Assembly: GCF_030811595.1 (NCBI RefSeq)
Contig: NZ_JAUSRB010000002.1
Coordinates: 5,580,001 to 5,644,000, forward strand
Direction: 5' to 3'
Source of the DNA: Streptosporangium brasiliense
Lineage (GTDB): Bacteria > Actinomycetota > Actinomycetes > Streptosporangiales > Streptosporangiaceae
Length of the DNA stretch: 64,000 bases
Made by a program: the position numbers and the translations under genes. Within the stretch, counting starts at the first letter, position 1. Each line of letters starts with the position of its first letter. Below the pieces are notes generated by a model that worked only from the letters and a program-made list of their open reading frames with translations, was not told the DNA's origin and did not search any database. Positions 1-7,852 of this stretch are shown piece after piece.

Positions 1-208
1 GCACCCGCATCGGGGCGCCGGTGGCGGCGGCGAGATCCAGCAGCGCCGACTTGCCGACACCCGCCTCGCCACGCAGTACGAGCGCTTGGCCGGCGCCCGC
101 CCGCGCGGCGGCCAGGAGCTCGCCGATCGCGGCGCGCTCGGTCACTCGCCCGTGCAGCGCGAGGCGGTCCTCCGGCTGCCGGACCTGGTCGGCGGTCGTG
201 TCGTGCAC
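1..208 (-). CDS. N-terminal fragment of an ATPase-type (LuxR/AAA-like) regulator, cut by window edge
   Basis: Reading leftwards from a GTG at 208, the frame gives a short leader, then LHGRVTERAAIGELLAAAR and a Walker A loop (GEAGVGKSALL), after which the window ends. An opening 'GR..E...L..LL..A' followed by G-x4-GKS about 30 residues later is how large LuxR-family ATP-dependent regulators (LAL/MalT type) begin. The HTH that would confirm the family lies outside the window. The frame stays open upstream to another GTG near 325, so the start is uncertain and the ribosome-binding site before 208 is weak. A generic AAA ATPase or SARP-like NTPase is an alternative. Confidence 0.6.
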   Translation of the reverse strand, partial: MHDTTADQVRQPEDRLALHGRVTERAAIGELLAAARAGAGQALVLRGEAGVGKSALLDLAAATGAPMRV

Positions 209-433
209 CTCGATGAGCTCAGGGATCCCCGTGCCCAAGGAGCACGGCAACCCCTGCGCGATCGGCCCCGGGAGCTCGCCCCCCTCTCGTTCCGTGCCCG
301 ACTGTACCGTCTCTCCCGATCTCACCCCCGGCCCGCTCCCGCCCCCGGGACGCGCGCTGAGCGCCGTGACCGTGGCGGGGCGGCTGTCCGCCGGGCAGGG
401 ACTCCGGGCGCGTCCGCGTCCGCTCTGCGGCGG

Positions 434-1447
434 TCAGAGCCGGGGGTCCACGTGGATCTTGGGGCCCGGGCCCGAGCCGGTGGGGCGCCGGCCCGCCAGG
501 ACGTCGCCCACGCCGTCCAGCCCGATGGTGGCGGCCACCAGCGGGCGCGGGTCCACCGTCCCCGAGGCGTAGTGCTCGATCGCCCCGGCGAGGCCGGGGG
601 AGCCGCTCAGGACCCCGACCGCCGTGACGTCCTTGAGCACCATCGTGCGGGTGTCGACGGTGCTCGGGGCGGACGCCAGGCCGATGTAGACCACGCGCCG
701 GCCCGGCTCCACCAGGTCGAGGGCGCGGGCCGGCAGGGCCGGGGAGTTGGCGGCGTCGATGACGGCGTCGAACGGCAGATCCGGGAGACGCTCGGAGGTC
801 CACGCCCCGTGCACCCCGAGCGTGCGGGCGAAGTCGAGCGACGGCTCCGAGAGCCCCATGACATGCACCTCCACGCCCTGGGCGAGGGCGAACCGGGCGG
901 CGAGCAGGCCGATCGTCCCCGGGCCGAGCACCAGCACCCTGGCGTCCGGCCCGAGGGCCGCGCCCTCGACGGCCCGCAGCGCGTTGCCGCCCGGCTCGAC
1001 CATGGCGCCGGCCACCGCGTCGACCGTGTCCGGCAGCGCGTGCAGTGCCGTGACCGGGACCGGCAGCTGCTCGGCCAGGGCGCCGGGCCATCCGCCGCGG
1101 ATGCCGATCTCGAAGCGGTCCTCGCACACGTGCTGCAGCCCGGTGCGGCAGCGGCGGCACCGGCCGCAGCCGAGCATGGTGTCACCGGTGACGCGCCGAC
1201 CGATCCAGCTCGCGTCGACGCCCTCGCCCACGGCGGAGACGCTCCCGCACCACTCGTGCCCGATGCGCATCGGATATCCGGCCTGGCCCTCGCGCAGGTA
1301 GTCCATGTCGCCGGAGAAGAACTCGGCGTCGGTACCGCACACCCCGGCCCGCTCGACGTCGACGACGACCTGGCCGGGCGCGGGGACCGGCGGCTCGACG
1401 TCCTGCACCGCGAACCGGCGCGGGCCGGTGACGACAAACGCTCTCAC
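434..1447 (-). CDS. Zinc-dependent alcohol/polyol dehydrogenase (MDR family)
   Basis: This 337-residue protein is a medium-chain dehydrogenase, expected to oxidise an alcohol or sugar alcohol with NAD(P) in the cytoplasm. The N-terminal catalytic domain has GVCGTDAEFF (catalytic-zinc Cys), GHEWCGSVSAVGEGV (GHE motif) and a structural-zinc loop with four cysteines (LGCGRCRRCRTG..HVC, near residues 95-112). A Rossmann segment follows (VLGPGTIGLLAARFALAQG). The GTG at 1447 is preferred because GGAAGG lies just upstream and MDR homology begins there (VRAFVV). It is divergent from an IlvD/Edd dehydratase, with about 196 bp between the starts, which suggests a sugar or sugar-acid catabolic role. 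The exact substrate cannot be read from sequence. Confidence 0.88.
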   Translation of the reverse strand: MRAFVVTGPRRFAVQDVEPPVPAPGQVVVDVERAGVCGTDAEFFSGDMDYLREGQAGYPMRIGHEWCGSVSAVGEGVDASWIGRRVTGDTMLGCGRCRRCRTGLQHVCEDRFEIGIRGGWPGALAEQLPVPVTALHALPDTVDAVAGAMVEPGGNALRAVEGAALGPDARVLVLGPGTIGLLAARFALAQGVEVHVMGLSEPSLDFARTLGVHGAWTSERLPDLPFDAVIDAANSPALPARALDLVEPGRRVVYIGLASAPSTVDTRTMVLKDVTAVGVLSGSPGLAGAIEHYASGTVDPRPLVAATIGLDGVGDVLAGRRPTGSGPGPKIHVDPRL

Positions 1448-1643
1448 GTTCAGCCTTCCCCATCGGCGCGCGGCGGGTACGGCGTGCCGGCCCGCCGGGG
1501 CTCTCGCCGCCGCCGGGAGGGCGGCGCGCCCGGACCCGGACCCGGACCCGGGCCTGTCCGCCTGGTCGTCGCCGCGGCCCCGCCCGCGAATGATTGAATC
1601 CCAAACACTAGAGCAACGTTCGGGCAAGTGGAATGAGAGTGCT

Positions 1644-3359
1644 ATGACCGAGCAGCGCAGCTCACAGTGGTATGCCGGGAGCGACCGCAACGCCTACATC
1701 CACCGCGCGTGGATGCGCCGGGGGCTGCCGGCGCACTCCTTCGACGGGCGGCCGCACATCGCGATCGCCAACACCGCCTCCGACCTGACCCCGTGCAACT
1801 CCCACCTCGACGAGGTGGCCGAGAGCGTCAAACGGGGGATCTGGGAGGCCGGCGGCGTCCCGATGAACCTCCCGGTCGTCTCGCTGGGGGAGACCCTGGT
1901 CCGGCCCACCGCCATGCTGTGGCGGAACATGGCCGCGATGGCGGCCGAGGAGATGCTGCGGGCCAACCCCGTCGACGGCGTGGTGCTGCTGGGCGGCTGC
2001 GACAAGACCATCCCGTCCCTGCTGATGGCCGCGGCCTCCGTGGACCTGCCCGCCGTGGTCGTCCCGGGCGGCCCCATGCTGACCGGCACGTTCCGGGGGG
2101 TCCCCCTGGGCTGCGGCACCGACGTGTGGAAGCTCAGCGAGGAGGTCCGGGCCGGCACGCTGTCGGAGCAGGCGTTCCTGCGGTCGGAGTCCTCGATGAT
2201 CCGCAGCAGGGGGCACTGCAACACCATGGGGACGGCCTCGACGATGGCCTGCGTCGCCGAGGCGCTGGGGACCACCGTTCCCGGCCTGGCCGGCACCCCG
2301 GCCCCCGACAGCCGGCTGCTCGAAGGCGCCCACGACACCGGCCGGGTCGCCGTCGAACTCGTCGCCGAAGGGCGCCGGCCGAGCAACCTGCTCACCCGCG
2401 GCTCCTTCCTCAACGCGATCGTGGCGCTGGCCGCCGTCGGGGGGTCCACCAACGCCGTGGTGCACCTGCTGGCTCTCGCCGGCCGCCTCGGGATCGAGCT
2501 CTCGCTCGGCGACTTCGACCGCACCGGAGCCGGCGTGCCGCTCCTGGTCGACCTGCAACCGGCGGGCCGCCACCTGATGGAGGACTTCCACCGCGCGGGC
2601 GGGCTGCTCGCCGTACTGCGCGAGGTGCGGGACCTGCTGGACCCGGACGCGCTGACGGTGACGGGCCGGCCGCTGGTCGACCACCTGGACGGCGCGCGGA
2701 TCTGGGACGGCACCGTCATCCGCCGCCGCGCCGAGCCGTTGCGGGCCGAGGCGGGCATCGCCGTGCTGTACGGGAACCTGGCCCCCTCCGGCGCCGTCGT
2801 CAAGCCCGCGGCGGCCTCGCCCGAGCTGATGCGCCACCGGGGCAGGGCCGTCGTCTTCGACAGCGTCGAGGACATGCACGCCCGGATCGACGACCCGGAC
2901 CTCGACGTCGACGCCTCCTCGGTGCTGGTGCTGCGCGGGTGCGGGCCCAAGGGATACCCGGGGATGCCGGAGGTGGCGAACATGCCGCTGCCCGCCAAGC
3001 TCCTGGAGCGGGGGGTGCGGGACATGGTGCGGATCTGCGACGGACGGATGAGCGGCACGGCGTACGGGACGGTCGTGCTGCACGTGGCGCCCGAGGCCGC
3101 CGCGGGCGGCCCGCTGGGCCTCATCCGGACCGGGGACCACGTGATCCTGGACGTCGAGGCCAGGCGGCTGGAGGTCGACCTCCCCCAGGAGGAGCTGGAC
3201 CGGCGCCGGCCCTCGCCCGCCATGGTGGCGGCCTTCGCCGCGCCCGCGCGGGGCTGGGAGCGTCTCTACGTCGACCACGTGATGCAGGCAGACCAGGGCG
3301 CTGACCTGGACTTCCTCGTCGGGTCCAGCGGACACGAGGTCTCGCGCGAGTCCCACTGA
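1644..3359 (+). CDS. IlvD/Edd family dehydratase (dihydroxy-acid or sugar-acid dehydratase)
   Basis: This 571-residue iron-sulfur dehydratase removes water from a dihydroxy or sugar acid to give a 2-keto acid. Family signatures are visible: PCNSHL near the N-terminus, GGCDKTIPSLLMAAASVDLP, GHCNTMGTASTM and, near the C-terminus, GRMSGTAYGTVVLHVAPEA. Cysteines in the first three motifs are the expected cluster ligands. The divergent polyol/alcohol dehydrogenase and the absence of other branched-chain amino-acid genes argue for sugar-acid catabolism (arabonate/xylonate/gluconate-type) rather than valine/isoleucine synthesis; this is inference. ATG 1644 follows a purine-rich GAATGAGAG. A strong hairpin begins at the stop codon. 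Confidence 0.9.
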   Translation: MTEQRSSQWYAGSDRNAYIHRAWMRRGLPAHSFDGRPHIAIANTASDLTPCNSHLDEVAESVKRGIWEAGGVPMNLPVVSLGETLVRPTAMLWRNMAAMAAEEMLRANPVDGVVLLGGCDKTIPSLLMAAASVDLPAVVVPGGPMLTGTFRGVPLGCGTDVWKLSEEVRAGTLSEQAFLRSESSMIRSRGHCNTMGTASTMACVAEALGTTVPGLAGTPAPDSRLLEGAHDTGRVAVELVAEGRRPSNLLTRGSFLNAIVALAAVGGSTNAVVHLLALAGRLGIELSLGDFDRTGAGVPLLVDLQPAGRHLMEDFHRAGGLLAVLREVRDLLDPDALTVTGRPLVDHLDGARIWDGTVIRRRAEPLRAEAGIAVLYGNLAPSGAVVKPAAASPELMRHRGRAVVFDSVEDMHARIDDPDLDVDASSVLVLRGCGPKGYPGMPEVANMPLPAKLLERGVRDMVRICDGRMSGTAYGTVVLHVAPEAAAGGPLGLIRTGDHVILDVEARRLEVDLPQEELDRRRPSPAMVAAFAAPARGWERLYVDHVMQADQGADLDFLVGSSGHEVSRESH

Positions 3360-3394
3360 CCGCGGGCGGAGCGGCGGCGCGCTCCGCCCGCGGT
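3359..3394. terminator. Bidirectional terminator hairpin between convergent genes
   Basis: A perfect 15-bp inverted repeat (3359-3373 and 3380-3394) with a 6-nt loop begins at the last base of the dehydratase stop codon. It lies 30 bp from the stop of the convergent MMPL gene. No T-run follows, as is common for high-GC actinobacterial terminators. It probably serves both genes. Confidence 0.8.
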
Positions 3395-3424
3395 GATCGC
3401 CGGGTCCGTGGCCGGGGCCGGACG

Positions 3425-5587
3425 TCAGACCTTGACTGTTCCGCGGTGGTCCTCGCGCCGCTGGGCGGCGAGTTCCCTGTGCAGCTTCTCGCCCTCGATG
3501 TCGAGGTCGGGCAGGGCCCGCTCCAGGGCGCGCGGCAGCCACCAGGCCTCGCGGCCGAGCAGCGACATCACCGCCGGCACCAGGGCCATGCGGACGACGA
3601 ACGCGTCGATGAGCACCCCGACGGCCAGCGCGAAGCCCATGGATTTGATGATCGGGTCGTGCATGAACACGAACCCGCCGAACACGGCGGTCATGATCAG
3701 CGCGGCGGCGGTGACGACGCGGGCGTTGTGGCCCATGCCGTTGACGGTGGCCTGCTGGGCGGTGTCGCCGTGGACGAAGTCCTCGCGCATGCGGGAGACG
3801 AGGAAGACCTCGTAATCCATGGCCAGGCCGAACAGGATGCCGATGAGGAGGATCGGCAGGAAGCTGACCAGGGGTCCGGGGACGTCGATGCCGAGCAGAT
3901 CGGCCAGGTGGCCCTGCTGGAAGATGGCCACGGTGATGCCGAACGTGGCGCCGATGGTGAGCAGGAAGCCCAGCGCCGCCTTGAAGGGCACCAGCAGGGA
4001 GCGGAACACCAGCATGAGCAGCAGGATCGACAGGCCGACCACGAGCAGGAGGTAGACGGGCATCGCGCCGGCGAGTTTGGCGGAGACGTCGATGCCGATG
4101 GCGGTGACTCCGGACAGGGCGATGTCGGCGCCCTGGACGCCGGCCACGCGCTCCCGGATGGAGCGCACGGCCTCCTCGGTGGCCGCGTCGGTGGGGCCGG
4201 CCTTGGGGATGACGGTCAGCAGCACGGTCGTGCCCTGCTGGTTGGCCTGCGGTGGGGAGACGGCGAGCACGCCGGGGGTGCCCTGGATCAACTGCGCGGC
4301 CTGCTTGGCGGCCGCGCCGGTGGCCTGGGCGTCGTCGCCGGAGACGACGGCGATCAGCCGGCCGTTGAAGCCGGGCCCGAATCCCTCGCCGATCAGGTCG
4401 TAGGCCTCGCGGGCCGCGGAGCCGGAGGAGGCGGTGCCGGCGTCGGGCAGTGCCAGGCGCATGTCCTGGACGGGCAGGGCCAGCGCGCCCAGCCCCAGGA
4501 CGCCGGCCAGCAGGACCGGGACGCGCAGGCGGGTGACGGTCCGGCCCCAGCGGAAGCCGAACCCCTCGCGCCCGGGTCCGGACGCCCGCCCGCCGCGCTG
4601 CCCGCGCGGCAGCACCCGGGTGCCGGCGAAGCCGAGGAAGGCGGGCAGCAGGGTGAGGGCGACCAGGACGGCCACCGCGATGGTGCCCGCCGCGGCCAGG
4701 CCCATGACGCTCAGGAAGGGGATGCCGACCACGGCGAGGCCGGCCAGGGCGATGACGACGGTGGCGCCGGCGAAGACGACGGCCGAACCCGCGGTGCCGG
4801 TCGCACGCCCGGCGGCCTCCTCCGCCTCCATGCCCTCGGCGAGGTACTGGCGGTAGCGGGAGGTGATGAACAGCGAGTAGTCGATCCCGACGGCCAGCCC
4901 CAGCATCAGTGCCAGGATGGGCGCGGTGGCGGTCAGCTCGACCACGCCGCTGAGGGCGAACAGCCCGGCCATCCCGGCCGCGACGCCGATCAGCGCGTTG
5001 AGCAGCGTCATGCCGGCGGCCACCAGGGAGCCGAAGGTGATGACGAGGACCACCGCGGCGACCAGGACACCGAGCGCCTCGGTGGAGCCGATCTCCACCT
5101 CGGCCTTCATGATCTCACCGCCGTGCTCGACCCGGAGCCCCCGCACGGAGGAGCCGACCCGCTCGTACGCCGCCCGCTGGGCGTCGGTGACATCGTCGGC
5201 GGCGGTGGCGAACTGGACCTGGACCAGCGCGTAGCGGCCGTCCGGTGAGACGGCGCCGACCTGGAAGGGGTCCATGGCGGCGATCACGCCGGGGACCCCG
5301 GCGGCCTCCCGCACGACCGGCGCGACCGCGGGGGCGTCGAGTTTCCGCCCCTCGGACGCCGCGATGACGATGGTGCCGGTGGTGCCGCCGGCCTGCGGGA
5401 ACTGCCGCCGCAGGGAGTCGAGCGCCCGCTGGGACTCGGTGCCGGGCATCGTGAAGTTGTCGGTGGTGGGGCCCATGAAGGCGGCGGCCGCCCCACCGAG
5501 CAGGGCGAGCAGGATCAGCCAGACGGCGAGGACACGTCCCCGGCGGCGGAAGGAGGACCGGCCGAGCCGGTACAGCACAGAAGCCAT
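3425..5587 (-). CDS. MMPL/RND-family membrane exporter
   Basis: This 720-residue protein has the MMPL layout: an N-terminal membrane segment (VLAVWLILLALLGGAAAAFMG), a large extracytoplasmic loop, a first bundle of hydrophobic helices (about residues 170-330), a second extracytoplasmic loop (about 390-500) and a second bundle (about 510-660). The signature GIDYSLFITSRYRQ in the first half and the matching AMDYEVFLVSRMREDF in the second are the conserved Asp-Tyr motifs of proton-driven MMPL transporters. It is likely to export a lipid, a hydrophobic metabolite or a drug. The gene sits 26 bp downstream of a TetR repressor gene on the same strand and is probably co-transcribed with it and controlled by the palindrome at 6176-6209. 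Confidence 0.92.
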   Translation of the reverse strand: MASVLYRLGRSSFRRRGRVLAVWLILLALLGGAAAAFMGPTTDNFTMPGTESQRALDSLRRQFPQAGGTTGTIVIAASEGRKLDAPAVAPVVREAAGVPGVIAAMDPFQVGAVSPDGRYALVQVQFATAADDVTDAQRAAYERVGSSVRGLRVEHGGEIMKAEVEIGSTEALGVLVAAVVLVITFGSLVAAGMTLLNALIGVAAGMAGLFALSGVVELTATAPILALMLGLAVGIDYSLFITSRYRQYLAEGMEAEEAAGRATGTAGSAVVFAGATVVIALAGLAVVGIPFLSVMGLAAAGTIAVAVLVALTLLPAFLGFAGTRVLPRGQRGGRASGPGREGFGFRWGRTVTRLRVPVLLAGVLGLGALALPVQDMRLALPDAGTASSGSAAREAYDLIGEGFGPGFNGRLIAVVSGDDAQATGAAAKQAAQLIQGTPGVLAVSPPQANQQGTTVLLTVIPKAGPTDAATEEAVRSIRERVAGVQGADIALSGVTAIGIDVSAKLAGAMPVYLLLVVGLSILLLMLVFRSLLVPFKAALGFLLTIGATFGITVAIFQQGHLADLLGIDVPGPLVSFLPILLIGILFGLAMDYEVFLVSRMREDFVHGDTAQQATVNGMGHNARVVTAAALIMTAVFGGFVFMHDPIIKSMGFALAVGVLIDAFVVRMALVPAVMSLLGREAWWLPRALERALPDLDIEGEKLHRELAAQRREDHRGTVKV

Positions 5588-5613
5588 GACAGTGGTTGTC
5601 TTTTCTCGAAGGT

Positions 5614-6162
5614 TCAGCGGGGTTCGCGGGCGAGTGTCCGCAGGGCGCCGCGGATCAGCTCGGTACGCAGGTCCTCATCCGTCACCTGCACGTCGCTGGC
5701 GCTGGTGACGAAGACGGCTCCCACGACCATGTAGGCGGCGACCAGGTCCCCGGGCTCGGTCGAACCGCCCGCCAGCGCCGCCAGCAGCCGATCGGTGATG
5801 GCGGGGATGGCGCCCAGCGCCGGATGGCTGGTCATCGCGGGAACGTCCTGGAACAGGATCTTGAGCTCACGCCGGAAACGCATGGCCAGATCGACGAAAC
5901 CGGTGACGGCCGCTTCGGCGGCCCGATCTCCGTCCAGGCCGGAGAGCCGGGCGTCCAGCGCGGCCAGCCCCTCGCCGGCCGGGGTCAGCAGCTCGGTGAG
6001 GATCGCGTCCTTGCCGGCGAAGTGATACAGCAAGGACGCCTTCGAGCAGCCCACGACCTGGGCGATGTCGTGCAGCGACGTGCCCTTGTAACCGCCCGTC
6101 GCGAACAGCTGCAACGCCGACTCCAGGATGTGGCCGCGCAGGGCGGAAGCGGGACGTGGCAT
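5614..6162 (-). CDS. TetR/AcrR family repressor of the MMPL exporter
   Basis: This 182-residue protein has an N-terminal TetR helix-turn-helix (ILESALQLFATGGYKGTSLH, then DIAQVVGCSKASLLYHFAGK, about residues 12-50) and a longer helical ligand-binding domain. ATG 6162 opens directly onto a 34-bp perfect palindrome ending 14 bp upstream, a classical autoregulated arrangement. The exporter gene follows after 26 bp, so the pair reads as repressor plus efflux pump, with induction by a compound the pump exports. The ligand is unknown. Confidence 0.9.
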   Translation of the reverse strand: MPRPASALRGHILESALQLFATGGYKGTSLHDIAQVVGCSKASLLYHFAGKDAILTELLTPAGEGLAALDARLSGLDGDRAAEAAVTGFVDLAMRFRRELKILFQDVPAMTSHPALGAIPAITDRLLAALAGGSTEPGDLVAAYMVVGAVFVTSASDVQVTDEDLRTELIRGALRTLAREPR

Positions 6163-6175
6163 GTCCTCACAATAA

Positions 6176-6209
6176 CTGTCCGATCGGTCAGTCCTGACCG
6201 ATCGGACAG
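6176..6209. promoter_or_regulatory. 34-bp perfect palindromic operator for the TetR repressor
   Basis: Two identical 16-bp arms, CTGTCCGATCGGTCAG at 6176-6191 and its exact reverse complement at 6194-6209, are separated by two bases. Each arm contains a CCGATCGG sub-palindrome, so the site could hold two dimers. It lies 14 bp upstream of the TetR start and is the obvious operator for the tetR-mmpL transcript. It also lies about 110 bp upstream of the ECF promoter at 6321 on the other strand. Confidence 0.85.
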
Positions 6210-6320
6210 GAGTGAGGTGTGGCCTTCCTCACAGCCGAGGCCGGCCGGGCGGCCGGCGAGTGTCACCGGCCGCACGGGACGGCTCGGCGCCGGCGCCCGG
6301 TACGATCCGCGTTCCGGTCC

Positions 6321-6350
6321 GATCCCTTCTGGCGGCGGTGGCCGTCTTAT
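6321..6350 (+). promoter_or_regulatory. Putative ECF sigma-dependent promoter (autoregulatory)
   Basis: GATCCCTT (6321-6328), a 13-bp spacer and CCGTCTTAT (6342-6350) form a promoter-like element repeated with identical spacing at 7748 and 8666. It lies about 40 bp upstream of the sigma-factor GTG at 6387/6390, which fits a short leader. CCGTC is a common -10 core for ECF sigma factors. Together this supports autoregulation by the sigma factor and places its start downstream of 6350. Confidence 0.75.
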
Positions 6351-6386
6351 GGTCATGGACACGTGTCGGCGTGGGCGGAGGTAGCC

Positions 6387-7502
6387 GTGGTGGAGGACCG
6401 AGGCAGTGGCGGTCTGGCGGAGGAGGCGGCTGTGGTGGGCGCCGCGGTGGCCGGCGACGAGGAAGCGGCTGTGGTGGGCGCCGCGGTGGCCGGTGACGAG
6501 GGGGCGTTCGGAGCGCTCGCCGAGTCCGTCCGCCGGGAGCTGCGGGTGCACTGCTACCGGATGCTCGGCTCCTACGACGAGGCTGAGGACATCGTTCAGG
6601 AGACGTTCCTGCGGGCGTGGCGCCGCCGGGAGACCTACGAGGGGCGGTCGACGTTCCGGGCCTGGCTGTACAAGATCGCGACGAACGCGTGCCTGGACGT
6701 GATCGACCGGAACAGGCGGCGGGCGGCCCCCTACCAGGTTCCGCCGCTGGTCGATCCGGGCGCGCCGGTGCGGCCGCCCGCTTACGTGCCGTGGTTGCAG
6801 CCGGTCCCGGACCGGCTGCTGGAGCCGGCCGCCGACAGTGCCCAGGGGCCGGAGTCGGCGGCGGTCGCGCGCGAGACGATCGAGCTCGCCTTCCTGGTGG
6901 CGATCCAGCACCTGCCCGCCCGGCAGCGGGCCGTGTTGATCACCAGGGACGTGCTGGGCTGGCCGGCCGCCGAGACGGCCGCGCTGCTGGGCACCAGCCT
7001 GGCGTCGGTGAAGAGCGCGTTGCAGCGGGCGCGGGCGACGCTGAAGCAGCACCTGCCGCAGCGGCGCGAGGACTGGGCGCCGCCGGCCGAGCCGAGCGCG
7101 GACGAGCGCGCGCTGTTGCGGCGCTACGTCCAGGCGCATGAGCGGGCCGATCTGGGCGCGCTCGCCGGGATGCTCGCCGAGGACGTGCAGATGACGATGC
7201 CGCCGCAGCCGGCGTGGCTGGTCGGGCGGAGCGCGCTGCTGGCCTTCAGCGGACAGGTCTTCGACGCCGGTTCGGAATGGTTTCACGGGCGCTGGCGCAG
7301 CGTCGTCACCGGCGCGAATCTGCAGCCCGCGGTGGCGCACTACGTCGAACGCCCCACGGCGGGCGAGATCAGGGACCCGGCCGGACGGTTCCACGGCCAG
7401 GTGCTGGACGTGCTGCGGATCGACGGCGGCCGGATCACCGCGATCACGTCGTTCGAACCGCGCTACTTCGCGGCGTTCGGCCTGCCCCCGGCCCTGCCGT
7501 GA
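6387..7502 (+). CDS. ECF RNA polymerase sigma factor with C-terminal SnoaL-like domain
   Basis: This sigma factor of about 371 residues has a sigma-2 region (CYRMLGSYDEAEDIVQETFL, about residues 52-75, with the FRAWLYKIATNACLDVIDRN continuation), a sigma-4 HTH (LPARQRAVLITRDVLGWPAA then ETAALLGTSLASVKSALQRA, about 170-215) and a SnoaL/NTF2-like tail (about 235-371). That architecture is seen in SigG/SigJ-type ECF factors, in which the tail regulates activity instead of a separate anti-sigma factor. The GTG start at 6387 (or 6390) is chosen because GGAGGT lies at 6377-6382 and the putative promoter ends at 6350; an upstream GTG at 6219 is in frame but precedes that promoter. The N-terminus carries a 13-residue tandem duplication. 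It overlaps the next small gene by GTGA. Confidence 0.88.
   Translation: MVEDRGSGGLAEEAAVVGAAVAGDEEAAVVGAAVAGDEGAFGALAESVRRELRVHCYRMLGSYDEAEDIVQETFLRAWRRRETYEGRSTFRAWLYKIATNACLDVIDRNRRRAAPYQVPPLVDPGAPVRPPAYVPWLQPVPDRLLEPAADSAQGPESAAVARETIELAFLVAIQHLPARQRAVLITRDVLGWPAAETAALLGTSLASVKSALQRARATLKQHLPQRREDWAPPAEPSADERALLRRYVQAHERADLGALAGMLAEDVQMTMPPQPAWLVGRSALLAFSGQVFDAGSEWFHGRWRSVVTGANLQPAVAHYVERPTAGEIRDPAGRFHGQVLDVLRIDGGRITAITSFEPRYFAAFGLPPALP
6426..6500 (+). repeat. 39-bp in-frame tandem duplication in the sigma factor N-terminus
   Basis: Two adjacent copies with period 39 bp (6426-6464 and 6465 onward) encode EAAVVGAAVAGDE twice. One base differs in the shared part (GGC versus GGT). The duplication sits before the sigma-2 domain, so it probably lengthens a flexible leader without damaging the fold. 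Confidence 0.85.
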
Positions 7503-7852
7503 GCGCGGGATTCCGGCGCCGCGAAGTGGTCCTGGCCTGCGGTGAGGTCCGCGACTACGACGCGGCCGCCTGGCGCGACGCGCTCGTCCGGGTGCAGGGT
7601 GCGGGGGTCGAGCTCGAAACGGTCAGCGGCGCCCGCCGGCGCTTCGGCCACGGCGCGGTGCTGTGCCTGGCCGGTCTTCCGCTGCGCGCGCTGCGCAATC
7701 CGGGGCCAGGGCTGGTCACACTGATCGCGATAAGCCGGGACCGGACCGATTCCTTCTCCGCCGAGGCGCCGTCATACAGCCAAGAACACGGCACAACGCC
7801 TGAAACGGAGCAGCAACCATGTCTACCACCGGGGAAAAGACGGTCGCGGTGA
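7499..7852 (+). CDS. Small cupin-like protein translationally coupled to the sigma factor
   Basis: A 117-codon frame begins at a GTG overlapping the sigma stop (GTGA), suggesting coupled translation. The centre reads VELETVSGARRRFGHGAVLC then LAGLPLRALRNPGPGLVTLI. Turns of this kind (G-x5-F-G-x-G-x3-C-L, N-P-G) resemble the second half of a cupin barrel. The last ~35 codons overlap both the putative promoter at 7748 and the start of the hydrolase at 7819, so the functional protein may effectively end near ISRDR. The family is not recognised with certainty. Its position suggests a role in the sigma circuit, perhaps ligand sensing, but this is inference. Confidence 0.5.
   Translation: MSAGFRRREVVLACGEVRDYDAAAWRDALVRVQGAGVELETVSGARRRFGHGAVLCLAGLPLRALRNPGPGLVTLIAISRDRTDSFSAEAPSYSQEHGTTPETEQQPCLPPGKRRSR
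7748..7777 (+). promoter_or_regulatory. Putative ECF promoter for the alpha/beta hydrolase
   Basis: GATTCCTT (7748-7755), a 13-bp spacer and CCGTCATAC (7769-7777) match the elements at 6321 and 8666. The hydrolase ATG is 41 bp downstream. The element lies inside the 3' part of the small preceding frame, so its conservation is not explained by coding alone. Confidence 0.75.

Noticed and set aside
6219..6386. Extended N-terminus of the sigma factor from GTG 6219
   Set aside because: That start lies upstream of the likely promoter (6321-6350), and the extra residues show no conserved pattern. GGAGGT before 6387/6390 gives a better start.
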